From Hymenobacter daecheongensis DSM 21074 (GTDB lineage: Bacteria; Bacteroidota; Bacteroidia; Cytophagales; Hymenobacteraceae), in the NCBI RefSeq assembly GCF_900141805.1, contig NZ_FQYN01000002.1, positions 372,001 to 436,000 of the forward strand: a stretch of DNA of 64,000 nucleotides, in the 5' to 3' direction. The translations under genes were made by a program, and so were the position numbers. Positions within the stretch are counted from its first letter, which is position 1, and every line of letters begins with the position of its first letter. The notes under the pieces were generated by a model. The model worked only from the letters and a program-made list of their open reading frames with translations, did not search any database and had not been told where the DNA came from. Of this stretch, positions 51,776-59,785 are shown in pieces.

Positions 51776-52141
51776 ATGAAAAAACTACTCCCCCTCGCTG
51801 CCCTTTCGTTAGCCGCCGTTGGCTCGTGGGCCTTCTACCCAAAGCCCGCCGACCCCGCCGGCACCATGATGGTCATCAGCAACATGTCGTTTGGCCTCGA
51901 CGCGCAGGCCTCCATCATCATCATTGCTCCCGACGGCACCCAGAAGGAAAAGGAAATCGACTTCAGCCGGGGCAGCGCCAAGCGCATGGCCGCCAACACG
52001 ACCGTGGTGCACAAAGCCGCCCTGAGCACCGTGAACGAATACACCCGCGCCGGCTGGCACGTGGTGAGCAGCGCCCCCACGGCAATTTCGCAAACCGGTA
52101 CCACCATCTTCAGCCAGAACATCTACGTGCTGGAGAAGTAA
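51776..52141 (+). CDS. Hypothetical exported protein
   Basis: 121 residues with a signal peptide (KLLPLAALSLAAVGSWAF) and a small beta-rich domain (SIIIIAPDGTQKEKEIDF, AGWHVVSSAPTAISQTGTTI, QNIYVLEK). The pattern of a short strand, a helix and a closing strand suggests a small alpha/beta fold, but I recognise no family. It begins 22 bases after the DUF4268 stop and ends at a strong terminator, so the two may be cotranscribed. Confidence 0.75.
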   Translation: MKKLLPLAALSLAAVGSWAFYPKPADPAGTMMVISNMSFGLDAQASIIIIAPDGTQKEKEIDFSRGSAKRMAANTTVVHKAALSTVNEYTRAGWHVVSSAPTAISQTGTTIFSQNIYVLEK

Positions 52142-52159
52142 GCTGTGTGCTCAACCCAA

Positions 52160-52194
52160 AAAGGGCCGCCCCATGCCGGGGCGGCCCTTTCTTT
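52160..52194 (+). terminator. Terminator after the hypothetical exported protein
   Basis: A 13-bp perfect stem (AAAGGGCCGCCCC) with a five-base loop and a T-rich tail. Confidence 0.9.
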
Positions 52195-52238
52195 TGGCAA
52201 ATAGTCAGAGCGAAACGGCGGCTTGTTTGAACGCTTGG

Positions 52239-52428
52239 TTACTCCTCCGGTATCTCCTGCCGCAGCCGGGCTATTTCCTCTTTACTGATAGAGGCAGTTT
52301 CGGACTTGTCATAAATGGAAAGCAGGAACAGCTTGACCGTTTGGTTGGCCGCATCCACCACGCTTCAGCAGGGGCTTTGCCTCCCGGCGGAGGTTGGCCG
52401 TAGTGACGATGACAGCCGCTGGGTTCAT
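52239..52428 (-). pseudogene. Remnant of a RelE/HigB-type toxin gene
   Basis: The minus strand starts with ATG overlapping the antitoxin stop (ATGA) and encodes AVIVTTANLRREAKPLLKR, a typical N-terminus of RelE-like toxins. The reading then shifts frame: the next frame encodes VKLFLLSIYDKSETASISKE and ends at TAA (52239), a typical toxin C-terminus. About 45 middle codons, which would hold the core catalytic strands, are missing. The gene is therefore an internal-deletion pseudogene. Confidence 0.75.
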
Positions 52429-52649
52429 GAAGCGGCCAGGAAATCGGTCAGGGTGATTTCGGGCTGGCGACCGGCTAGAATTTCGGGCACTTCGCGCAGA
52501 GCTTCGCGCATGCCACGCAGCACCAGTTCTCGGCCTTGCAGCTGGCGGTAGTAGTCTTTCAGCTCCAGCCAGTCGGCGATGGGCAGCACTAGGGCTTCAG
52601 GCTTACCAGCGGCATCGGTGGGATAGTGCAGAGAGTTTGAAGGGGACAT
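52425..52649 (-). CDS. Antitoxin-like small protein
   Basis: 74 residues. The start (HYPTDAAGKPEALVLPIADW) resembles small antitoxins that accompany RelE-like toxins. The C-terminal part (GMREALREVPEILAGRQPEI) is charged and probably binds the toxin. Its stop overlaps the start of the toxin remnant by the classic ATGA arrangement, which supports the assignment more than the sequence alone. With the toxin dead, it may be an orphan antitoxin. Confidence 0.7.
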   Translation of the reverse strand: MSPSNSLHYPTDAAGKPEALVLPIADWLELKDYYRQLQGRELVLRGMREALREVPEILAGRQPEITLTDFLAAS

Positions 52650-52701
52650 ACAAGCGGGTTCTAGCTGATAGACAGTGGAGGCATAATCGATTCTGACTTA
52701 G

Positions 52702-52980
52702 TCATGGATTAAAAACGCCACTAAGTAGCCAGTAAATCAATAACAATAGCAGAAAAACAGGAAATCTCCGCCGAAAGGTTGCGCTAGTTATCAAGCCATA
52801 TACCACCAACAGTCCAACGCCAACAGCACCCCAAGAGCACACCAGAATAAAGGGTCCAAGCAGACACAAGCCGCCGTCGCACCCCCCACTTTTGGGAAGG
52901 CTCAAGAACCACATCAGCGAACCCACACAATAGACGAGCCAAAGGAATACTACAATCGGGGGCGTGAATAACCTGTTCAT
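52702..52980 (-). CDS. Small integral membrane protein
   Basis: 92 residues with three hydrophobic helices (IVVFLWLVYCVGSLMWFL, LGPFILVCSWGAVGVGLLVVYG in part, VFLLLLLIYWLLSGVF) separated by short loops, one containing GGCDGGLC. No family recognised. Codons are less GC-biased than in neighbouring genes, and the surrounding 52.65-53.0 kb is AT-richer, which suggests recent acquisition. A TATATTTC box lies just upstream. Confidence 0.62.
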   Translation of the reverse strand: MNRLFTPPIVVFLWLVYCVGSLMWFLSLPKSGGCDGGLCLLGPFILVCSWGAVGVGLLVVYGLITSATFRRRFPVFLLLLLIYWLLSGVFNP

Positions 52981-52994
52981 TATGAAATATAATG

Positions 52995-53026
52995 AAAAGA
53001 GCGGCTGCTACCGGAGCCGCTCTTTT
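52995..53026 (-). terminator. Terminator after the acyl-CoA dehydrogenase
   Basis: A 12-bp stem (AAAAGAGCGGCT with AGCCGCTCTTTT) and an eight-base loop. On the minus strand it lies 20 bases after the dehydrogenase stop and ends in TTTT. Confidence 0.85.
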
Positions 53027-53046
53027 TACCAAGCCGTAACTGTGCT

Positions 53047-54279
53047 TTACTTGAACGCCTGAATGCCCGTAATATCCGCCCCCGTAATCAGCAGGTGGAT
53101 GTCGTGGGTGCCTTCATAGGTAATCACTGATTCCAGGTTCATCATGTGGCGCATGATGGGGTATTCGCCGGTGATGCCCATGCCGCCGTGAATCTGGCGG
53201 GCTTCGCGGGCAATGCGCAGGGCCATATCCACGCTGTTGCGCTTGGCCATCGAAATCTGGGCTGAAGTGGCTTTGCCCTCGTTTTTGAGCACGCCCAAAC
53301 GCCAAGCCATCAACTGGGCCTTGGTGATTTCGGTCAGCATTTCGGCCAGCTTCTTCTGCTGCAGCTGGAAGCCGCCGATGGGCTTGCCGAACTGCTCCCG
53401 CTCCAGCGAGTACTGCAAAGCCGACTCGTAGCAGTCAATAGCTGCGCCGATGGCGCCCCAGGCGATACCGAAACGGGCCGAATCAAGGCAGCCGAGCGGG
53501 CCTTTGAGGCCGTCGATGTTGGGCAGGATGTTCTCTTTCGGGATTTTCACATCCTGGAAAACCAGCTCGCCGGTGATGCTGGCGCGTAGGCTCCACTTGT
53601 TGTGAATCTCGGGAGTGGTGAAGCCTTCCATGCCGCGCTCCACAATCACGCCCCGGATGCGGCCGTTGTCATCCTTGGCCCACACCACGGCTACGTGGCT
53701 TTCGGGGGAGTTCGAAATCCAGAGCTTGGCGCCGTTCAGCAAGTAATAATCCCCCATATCCTTGATGGTGGTGGTCATGCCGCCGGGGTTCGAGCCGTGG
53801 TCGGGCTCGGTGAGGCCGAAGCAGCCCAGCCACTCGCCGGAGGCCAGCTTGGGCAGGTATTTGCGGCGCTGCTCCTCGGAACCGTAGGCGTAGATGGGGT
53901 ACATCACTAAAGAGCCCTGCACCGAGGCCGTGGAACGCATACCGGAGTCGCCGCGCTCAATCTCCTGCATAATCAGGCCGTAGCTGATGTAGTCGAGGCC
54001 GCCGCCGCCGTACTCGGTCGGGATGGTGGGGCCAAACGCGCCCACATCGCCGAACTTGCGCACGATTTCGGACGGAAAGTGCGCGTCCTGGGCCCATTTT
54101 TCGATGCTGGGGCTGATTTCCTTCTTCACGAAGTCGCGGATGCTCTGGCGGATGAGCTTGTGCTCCTCGGTGAGCAGGCCGTCGAGGTCGAAGTAATCGG
54201 TGAAGCCGGCGGCATTGGTAGAGCCGTGCGCTTTAGCGGCTTTGGCCTGGGGCGAGAGTACGTCAGCTTGGGATGACAT
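53047..54279 (-). CDS. Acyl-CoA dehydrogenase, glutaryl-CoA dehydrogenase-like
   Basis: A 410-residue flavoprotein. It fits glutaryl-CoA dehydrogenase: GFGLTEPDHGSNPGGM-type FAD segment (seen as FGLTEPDHGSNPGGM), GAKLWISNSPESHVAVVWAK, REQFGKPIGGFQLQQKKLAEM (in stretches) and the catalytic Glu in TYEGTHDIHLL near the C-terminus. It would act in lysine and tryptophan catabolism. Substrate choice among short-chain acyl-CoAs cannot be fixed from sequence alone. Promoter box 29 bases upstream, terminator downstream. Confidence 0.93.
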   Translation of the reverse strand: MSSQADVLSPQAKAAKAHGSTNAAGFTDYFDLDGLLTEEHKLIRQSIRDFVKKEISPSIEKWAQDAHFPSEIVRKFGDVGAFGPTIPTEYGGGGLDYISYGLIMQEIERGDSGMRSTASVQGSLVMYPIYAYGSEEQRRKYLPKLASGEWLGCFGLTEPDHGSNPGGMTTTIKDMGDYYLLNGAKLWISNSPESHVAVVWAKDDNGRIRGVIVERGMEGFTTPEIHNKWSLRASITGELVFQDVKIPKENILPNIDGLKGPLGCLDSARFGIAWGAIGAAIDCYESALQYSLEREQFGKPIGGFQLQQKKLAEMLTEITKAQLMAWRLGVLKNEGKATSAQISMAKRNSVDMALRIAREARQIHGGMGITGEYPIMRHMMNLESVITYEGTHDIHLLITGADITGIQAFK

Positions 54280-54308
54280 AGGGAAATTTTTGGGTGGGGA
54301 ATCAGGCT

Positions 54309-54316
54309 CAAAGATA
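54309..54316 (-). promoter_or_regulatory. -7 box (TATCTTTG) for the acyl-CoA dehydrogenase
   Basis: Exact TAnnTTTG on the minus strand, 29 bases before the start codon. No clear -33 element. Confidence 0.5.
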
Positions 54317-54381
54317 GGAGTTTCCGGATGCAGAACAGGCCAGCGGGGCCGATGGTTCGGGGCCGGAGCCAGCCATTGCCT

Positions 54382-56895
54382 TTAAAACTTCACCCCCACC
54401 GAAGCCAGGAAATTGCGGGTAGCCTGCGGGTAGTACCAGTTAAAGGTATCGAGGCCGCCGCTGGCGCCGAGGTAGTTGTAGGTGTAGCCGTTGGCGGCGT
54501 ACTCGCGGTTGAGTATGTTGCTGACGAGCAAACCCAGCTCGATTTCCTTCACGAAAGTGGGCCGGATGGTGTAGCGCACCCGCGCATCGAGCACCTGGTA
54601 GGCCTGCAGGCTGCGGCGGCTGTTCTCGGAGTTGTCGAGGTATTGGCGGCTGACGGTTTTGTAGAGCAGCGCCAGGCGCAGCCCTTTCAGCGGCTGCCCC
54701 TCCAGCGTGTGCGCCGACACCGCGCCGGGCGAATAAGAAATAGTGCTGGTGCGGGCCTCCCCTACCATGGGTTTATACTCGGCGTCGTAGGTCACGTCCT
54801 GGTAGCCCAGGATGCGGTTCTGGCTTAGCGTGAGCGTGCTGCTAAGACTGATTTTATCGTCGGCTGAGATGAGGCCGGTCAACTCCACGCCGCGGCGGTA
54901 GCTGCGGGCCACGTTGGTACGCAGCGGCGTGCCCACGTCATTGAGCTGACCGGTGGCCACCAGTTGGTTGCGGTAGCGCATGTAGAAGCCGTTGGCCTCG
55001 AAGCGCACGGCCGTGGGCACGCCCAGCAGGCGCGTCTGGGGCAGCGTGAGGCGGTAGCCGCCTTCGAAGTCGTTGAGGCGCTCGGCGCGGGCGGCCGGCT
55101 CAGTGGCGGGGCGGTCGGTGAAGTCGGAGCGCACTGGCTCGCGCTGGCCCACGGCGAAGCTGGCGTAGAGCTGCTGACCTTCAGCGAGGGTGAGCGTGGC
55201 GCCGGCTTTGGGGTTGAAAAACGTGTAGCGGGCCCGCGTGCTCACGTCCACCACGCCCTTCACGGCGTTGGCGGCGTCGGGCTTGTGCTGGTTGCCTTTG
55301 ATAGTGTACTTGATGTGGCGCAGCTGCAAGTCGCCGTACAGGCTCAACTGGGGCAGCACCTGCCAAGTGGCGCGGGCATAGCCGTTGTAGTCGGTTTTGA
55401 GGGCGTTGCTGGCGTAGTAGCGCTGGCGGATACTGCCGTTGGAGGCATATTGGGCCCAGATGATTTCGCCGTAATGGTCGCCATCGTAGCGGTTCCAGGC
55501 ACCGCCCAGCGTGGCTTGTAGCCGGTCGTCGGCTTTGGGCTGGTAGTTGAGGGCGAAGGTGCCGCCGTAGAAGTAGTTGTCCAGCCACTTGCGGTCAATC
55601 AGGTCGGTGCGCGTGAGCGTATCGCCGCCGAGCACCACGTTGGCGAGGCCGTAGTTCACGAATTTGCGGCGGGCGCGGAAGCTCTCGTAGTAGCCGAAGC
55701 CGCGGGTGAGATGCAGCGCGGCGCCCAGGTTCCAGTCGTCGCCCAGGCCCTGCGAGAGGTGCAGCTGGTAGTGGTTTTGCTGGTAATTGTCGGTCTGGTT
55801 GTCGTAGGTGTAGGCGCTGTAGCGGCGACCTTCCTGCACGGCGCGGGCGGCATCGGATTCGGTTAGCTCGCCGTTGTCAACGAAGTTTTGCAACAACTGG
55901 CGGTTGCCAGTGAGGGCGGGCTCGGGCACGCCGTTCCAAGCCTGGTATGTTTTCTCGCGGCCCGAGAAGGTGATGAACTTCAGCAACGTATTCTTCTGCT
56001 GATACCCCGCCGCGAAATAGTACGACTTCAGATCCGACGCGGCGCGGTTCATGTAGCCATCAGACTTGATGCGCGAAAGGCGGCCATCGAAGGTGAAATG
56101 CTGCCCCACCAGCCCGCTGCCGAACTGCACGGTGTTTTTCACCGTGCCAAAGGAGCCGACGCTGTTCTGCGTTTCGCCGTAGGCCTCGCGGCGGTTGTTG
56201 AGGGTGCTGATGTTGACGCTAGCCCCGAAGGCCGCGCCGCCGTTTTGGCTAGTGCCCACGCCGCGCTGCACCTGCAGGCTGCTCACTGACGAAGCCAGGT
56301 CCGACAGATTCACCAGAAACGCGCCGTGCGACTCGGCATCGTTCAGCGGCACGCCGTTGATGGTCATGTTGATGCCCGTGGTGCCGGTGCCCCGGATGCG
56401 CAAATCGGTGTAGCCCACGCCCGCACCGGCGTCTGAGGTCACCACCACCGAGGGCGTCTGGTCGAGCAGGTAGGGCAAATCCTGGCCGAAGTTGCGCTTC
56501 TGCAGGTCTTCCTTGCCGAGGTTGGTGTAAGCGGTGGCGGTGCGCTCATTGGCGCGGCTGGCCGTCACGAGGGCCTCACCGGTGAGCACGCCGCCGGGCT
56601 GCAGCCGGGCCTGGAGCTGCTGCTGGGTGGGCTGGCCCTGTAGGCGCTGCACCAGCGGCTCGTAGCCCACAAACGTGATGCGCAGCTCGTGCGCGCCAGC
56701 CGCCACGGCCGGGATGGAGAACGTGCCGGCCGCGTCGGTGGCGGCGCTGGCCAGGCCGTCGAGCAGGACGGTGGCGCCGGGCAGGGCCGTGCCCGTCTGG
56801 GCATCGGTGAGGGTGCCGGACACGGGGCCTTGCGCCCACGCCGACGTGCAAGGCAGCGCCAGCAGCGCAGCCCCCAGAACCAGTAAATTTTTCAA
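54382..56895 (-). CDS. TonB-dependent outer membrane receptor, probably for thiamine compounds
   Basis: 837 residues. A signal peptide is followed by a carboxypeptidase-like domain (about 25-110, GTLTDAQTGTALPGATVLLD), a plug (about 120-240, with RIRGTGTTGINMTINGVPLND and LQVQRGVGTSQNGG) and a 22-strand-type barrel ending in an aromatic strand (RNFLASVGVKF). It imports a bulky or scarce nutrient using TonB energy. The TPP riboswitch in its leader makes thiamine or a derivative the likely substrate; this is inference from the regulation. Confidence 0.95.
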   Translation of the reverse strand: MKNLLVLGAALLALPCTSAWAQGPVSGTLTDAQTGTALPGATVLLDGLASAATDAAGTFSIPAVAAGAHELRITFVGYEPLVQRLQGQPTQQQLQARLQPGGVLTGEALVTASRANERTATAYTNLGKEDLQKRNFGQDLPYLLDQTPSVVVTSDAGAGVGYTDLRIRGTGTTGINMTINGVPLNDAESHGAFLVNLSDLASSVSSLQVQRGVGTSQNGGAAFGASVNISTLNNRREAYGETQNSVGSFGTVKNTVQFGSGLVGQHFTFDGRLSRIKSDGYMNRAASDLKSYYFAAGYQQKNTLLKFITFSGREKTYQAWNGVPEPALTGNRQLLQNFVDNGELTESDAARAVQEGRRYSAYTYDNQTDNYQQNHYQLHLSQGLGDDWNLGAALHLTRGFGYYESFRARRKFVNYGLANVVLGGDTLTRTDLIDRKWLDNYFYGGTFALNYQPKADDRLQATLGGAWNRYDGDHYGEIIWAQYASNGSIRQRYYASNALKTDYNGYARATWQVLPQLSLYGDLQLRHIKYTIKGNQHKPDAANAVKGVVDVSTRARYTFFNPKAGATLTLAEGQQLYASFAVGQREPVRSDFTDRPATEPAARAERLNDFEGGYRLTLPQTRLLGVPTAVRFEANGFYMRYRNQLVATGQLNDVGTPLRTNVARSYRRGVELTGLISADDKISLSSTLTLSQNRILGYQDVTYDAEYKPMVGEARTSTISYSPGAVSAHTLEGQPLKGLRLALLYKTVSRQYLDNSENSRRSLQAYQVLDARVRYTIRPTFVKEIELGLLVSNILNREYAANGYTYNYLGASGGLDTFNWYYPQATRNFLASVGVKF

Positions 56896-56970
56896 GGGTA
56901 AAAAAAGAAAAAGTGGAACGGGCCCTACGCCAGGGGTCGGCGCACAAGGTTTTCACGTTCGCGGATCGTT

Positions 56971-57057
56971 TGTTCCCTTCGCCGGCATTACCCGGATCAG
57001 GTTCAATGGGTATGATCTCAGCCCCACGGCATCGTGGCCGATGGTGGGGCACCCCTA
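56971..57057 (-). promoter_or_regulatory. TPP riboswitch (THI element)
   Basis: On the minus strand the conserved parts occur in order: AGGGGTGCC, GGGGCTGAGA, CATACCCATTGAACCTGATC and GGGTAATGCCGGCGAAGGGA, with a variable P3 stem in between. It binds thiamine pyrophosphate and would repress the TonB receptor gene whose ATG lies about 76 bases downstream. Between them a GAACG/CGTTC-bounded structure followed by a T-rich run (C, T5, C, T7) could be a regulated terminator; this is inference. Confidence 0.95.
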
Positions 57058-57067
57058 AACTATGCGG

Positions 57068-57099
57068 CAAAACTACCCCGCCAGGGTCGCAGTTCCAAA
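57068..57099 (-). promoter_or_regulatory. Promoter for the riboswitch and TonB receptor
   Basis: Minus strand: exact -7 TAGTTTTG (57068-57075) and -33 TTTG (57096-57099) with a 20-base spacer. Transcription would start right at the riboswitch 5' end. The best promoter match in the window. Confidence 0.78.
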
Positions 57100-57267
57100 T
57101 CAGCCTTGCTTTAGTCCTTTACTTTCGGTTGATAATCACCTATCTTAGGGAAGAAGTCCGGGGAGCTGCCAAGCGAATTTCCGCCCTCAAAACCAGTCCG
57201 TTGGCGCTCCTGTTCTGCTTCTGTCTGCCGGCTCCCGCTATTTCCGTCGCCTTTCACCGCCTCTGCC

Positions 57268-57510
57268 ATGATCAGCCTCGTTTATGCCCTCGTGGTTTTC
57301 GCCATTCTCGCCTACTTCATGGTGATGCCGCGCCGCCGCTACCAGCGCCCGCCTTACCCCGACAACGATGACGAAGGCGGCGAACCCCTCGACGACGGCC
57401 TACCGGACCTGGATCTGCCCCCCGGCATCACGCGCCCCATCAACGATTGGGAGCCCGACTACAACCGGCCCAAAGTGCCCGTGCGCCCCACCGCGCCTCT
57501 GTTGTCGTAG
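57268..57510 (+). CDS. Small single-pass membrane protein
   Basis: 80 residues with one N-terminal membrane helix (ISLVYALVVFAILAYFMVM), a basic patch (PRRRYQRPP), then an acidic, Pro-rich tail (DDEGGEPLDDGLPDLDLPPG). No family recognised. The charge pattern puts the tail in the cytoplasm. It diverges from the TonB receptor; a TACTTTCG near-match box precedes it. Convergent with the epimerase gene. Confidence 0.65.
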   Translation: MISLVYALVVFAILAYFMVMPRRRYQRPPYPDNDDEGGEPLDDGLPDLDLPPGITRPINDWEPDYNRPKVPVRPTAPLLS

Positions 57511-57613
57511 GGCCGTGGCTTGCTGCCAAATGGTCCATTCACCCCGGCTTCCCCCTATTCTTAGCTTTTGGAAAAGGGCATCCGGGGCGAATGAACCGCT
57601 TTTTTATGGCCTG

Positions 57614-58501
57614 CTACTCTACCGCAATGGTGTAGCTGGCCGCGTAGCGGCCGCCGGGGGCCAGCGTCAGAATGCCTTCTTTGTCGGCCAGCTCCTGGGG
57701 GCCGCCCACCGAGCCCGCAATGCCCTGCCACGGCTCGATGCACACAAACGGCGCGCCGGGGCCTTTGGTCCAGAGGCCGAGGTAGGGGAAACCGTCGAAG
57801 CGCACGCGCACGGCGCGGGCCGAGCGGCAGCTGCGCAGGTTGAGGCGGGTAAAGTCGAAGTGCTTGAGCACCAGCGCATCCTGGGCGAAAAGGTCGTAGG
57901 TGAGCGGCAGCTCGGTATGACCTGTCAGCAGCGGGGCGGTTTCGCCCGTGAGCAGGCCGCCCTGCAGCAGGTGGCGGGGCGCGGTTACGGGGTGGTCGAA
58001 TTGAAAATAGTAGTCCTCCAATTTTTCCTCGGGCAGCAGCGGGCAGCGGAAAGCCGGATGCGCCCCGATGCTGAACAGCAGCTCCGTATCGGCGGCCGGG
58101 TTTTGCACCTGCCAGTCCACCGTCAGCTCCGCACCGCGCAGGCGGTAGCTAATGCTGAGCACAAACCCGAACGGATAGCTGGCGCGGCTGGCCGCATCAT
58201 CGCGCAGCTCAAAAACCAGCTCCGTAGGGCTCTGGCGCACCAACGTGAATTCCCGGTCGCGGGCAAAGCCGTGCTGGGGCAGGTGGTAGTCGTGGCCCTG
58301 GTGGCGGTAGGTGTCATTGGCCAGGCGGCCCACTATCGGGAACAGCACCGGCGCGTGGCGGCCCCACACCGCCGCTTCGGCCGGCCAGATGTATTCCAGC
58401 TCGCCCAGCTCCGGCAGGTCTTTGCGGATAAAGCTGCTCAGCTCGGCCCCGTGGGAGTTGATGGCCACGCGGGCCTGGTCGTTTTCGAGCGAATAGGTCA
58501 T
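57614..58501 (-). CDS. Aldose 1-epimerase family protein
   Basis: 295 residues of the galactose-mutarotase fold (YeaD/LacX type). Recognisable segments are INSHGAELSSFI at the N-terminus, HAPVLFPIVGRL, a substrate His in LPQHGFARDREF and IGAHPAFRCPLLPEE. It interconverts anomers of hexoses or hexose phosphates. Its presence after the NadR-like kinase gene (27 bases apart, same strand) may only reflect cotranscription. No sugar operon is adjacent. Confidence 0.92.
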   Translation of the reverse strand: MTYSLENDQARVAINSHGAELSSFIRKDLPELGELEYIWPAEAAVWGRHAPVLFPIVGRLANDTYRHQGHDYHLPQHGFARDREFTLVRQSPTELVFELRDDAASRASYPFGFVLSISYRLRGAELTVDWQVQNPAADTELLFSIGAHPAFRCPLLPEEKLEDYYFQFDHPVTAPRHLLQGGLLTGETAPLLTGHTELPLTYDLFAQDALVLKHFDFTRLNLRSCRSARAVRVRFDGFPYLGLWTKGPGAPFVCIEPWQGIAGSVGGPQELADKEGILTLAPGGRYAASYTIAVE

Positions 58502-58528
58502 AGCTAGGGAGCGAAGAATATATGGTTT

Positions 58529-59086
58529 TCAGGCCAACGGGCGGCCTACGGCGGCTGGCACAGCGCGGCTTTCGTCGGCCAGCAGCTCATCTACCAGATA
58601 GCAGGCCTGCTCCAGCCGGCGGGCCGGCGGGCCGCTTATCTCGGCGAAGTTGGATACCTGGCTGCTCAGCTCTTTATGATACAAATCGTAGAAATGCTGC
58701 CGGTGCGTGGGGTGCTCGCGCAATGGGTCGGGCTCCCAGGGCAGGTCCACATCGAGCAGCAGCACCAAGTCGTATTGCTGTTGGGCAATACGCCGCAGAA
58801 TCCATTCCGGGCAGTGCCCGAAGGCGTGCTCTGACCAGATTTTGATGACCAGCAGGTCCGTATCGCAGAACACCACGCGGTGGGCGTGGGCGGCGGCGGC
58901 CTCCTCGGCCGCTAGTTGGCCGTGGGCAATGGCTTCGAGGTCGGCCAGGGTATAGCGCGGGCCGCGGGTCTCCAGGTAGGTGCGGGCAAATTCGGGCGCC
59001 CAGGCCGTGTGGTAGTGCGCGGCCAGCAGGCGGCTCAGGGTGGTTTTGCCCGTCGATTCGGGGCCGGTGAGAGCAACGCGCAGCAT
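58529..59086 (-). CDS. NadR-like P-loop kinase
   Basis: 185 residues of the NadR ribosylnicotinamide kinase type (AAA_28). Motifs: P-loop GPESTGKTTL, EFARTYLE, FCDTDLLVIKIW and LPWEPDPLREHP. The start MLRVALTG (59086) overlaps the PnuC stop by one base (TGATG), so it is cotranscribed with the transporter. It would phosphorylate the nucleoside or vitamin brought in by PnuC: nicotinamide riboside, or thiamine if the transporter is PnuT. Confidence 0.88.
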   Translation of the reverse strand: MLRVALTGPESTGKTTLSRLLAAHYHTAWAPEFARTYLETRGPRYTLADLEAIAHGQLAAEEAAAAHAHRVVFCDTDLLVIKIWSEHAFGHCPEWILRRIAQQQYDLVLLLDVDLPWEPDPLREHPTHRQHFYDLYHKELSSQVSNFAEISGPPARRLEQACYLVDELLADESRAVPAAVGRPLA

Positions 59087-59712
59087 CAGGCAGCCGGAAC
59101 AGGAGTGGCCGCAGTAGCGCGGGCAGTGCGTCGCCACTCAACATACCCGTACACGGCCAGTGCCAGGTACACGGCATACAGCCCACTGGTGGGGTAGAGC
59201 TGCTTATACCACAAGATGGGAACGTAAATAATATCAACCATAATCCACAAAAGCCAGTTTTCCAGACGCTTGCGCGTTAGCAAATACTGGGCCGCCAGGC
59301 TGCCGGCCGTGGTGAAGCTGTCCCAGAAAGGCAGGGCCGCATCCGTATTTTGCCGCAGATAGTAGCCGAATCCGCCCGTGAAAAGCAGCACGCCCAGCCC
59401 GATGCTCACCCACTCCCAGGGCCGGGTGCGCGTGACCACCAGCGCCGCGTGGCGGCTGCCGCCATACAGCCATTCGTACCAGCCATACAGGCTCATGGCA
59501 ATAAAAACCACCTGCAGATTCCGGTCGGCATACAGCTTGGCCCCGTTATACACCACCACATACAGCCCGCAGCTGACGATGGCCGTGGGGAAGTTCCAGA
59601 GCGACTCGCGGGCGGCCAGCCACACGCAGGCAAACCCGGTGATGACGGCCACCCACTCCAGCGGCGTGCCGCCGGCGGCCGAAGTCCAGAACTCGTAGAG
59701 GGAATGTAGCAA
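59086..59712 (-). CDS. PnuC-family vitamin transporter (nicotinamide riboside or thiamine)
   Basis: A 208-residue inner-membrane protein with about seven helices and the PnuC pattern: ESLWNFPTAIVSCGLYVVV, VVFIAMSLYGWYEWLYGG, WDSFTTAGSLAAQYLLTRK and WLLWIMVDIIYVPILWYK. PnuC members carry out facilitated diffusion of a vitamin that a kinase then traps. In Bacteroidota the thiamine version, PnuT, is linked to TPP-riboswitch TonB receptors, and such a receptor lies 2.2 kb away. Substrate not provable from sequence. Confidence 0.9.
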   Translation of the reverse strand: MLHSLYEFWTSAAGGTPLEWVAVITGFACVWLAARESLWNFPTAIVSCGLYVVVYNGAKLYADRNLQVVFIAMSLYGWYEWLYGGSRHAALVVTRTRPWEWVSIGLGVLLFTGGFGYYLRQNTDAALPFWDSFTTAGSLAAQYLLTRKRLENWLLWIMVDIIYVPILWYKQLYPTSGLYAVYLALAVYGYVEWRRTARATAATPVPAA

Positions 59713-59764
59713 GGCGCGAAAGCAGGGCAGTCACCCGAATCCGGCGGTGGAGGGCGCTGCGAGT

Positions 59765-59772
59765 CAAAGCTA
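59765..59772 (-). promoter_or_regulatory. -7 box (TAGCTTTG) for the pnuC-kinase unit
   Basis: Exact TAnnTTTG on the minus strand, 52 bases before the PnuC start, in the divergent gap with the rhodanese gene. No clear -33. Confidence 0.5.
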
Positions 59773-59785
59773 ACCAGTCAGTGGC

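Noticed and set aside
57511..57613. Terminator between the small membrane protein and the epimerase
   Set aside because: CCCCGG and CCGGGG can pair over a long loop, but there is no stable uninterrupted stem or T-run.
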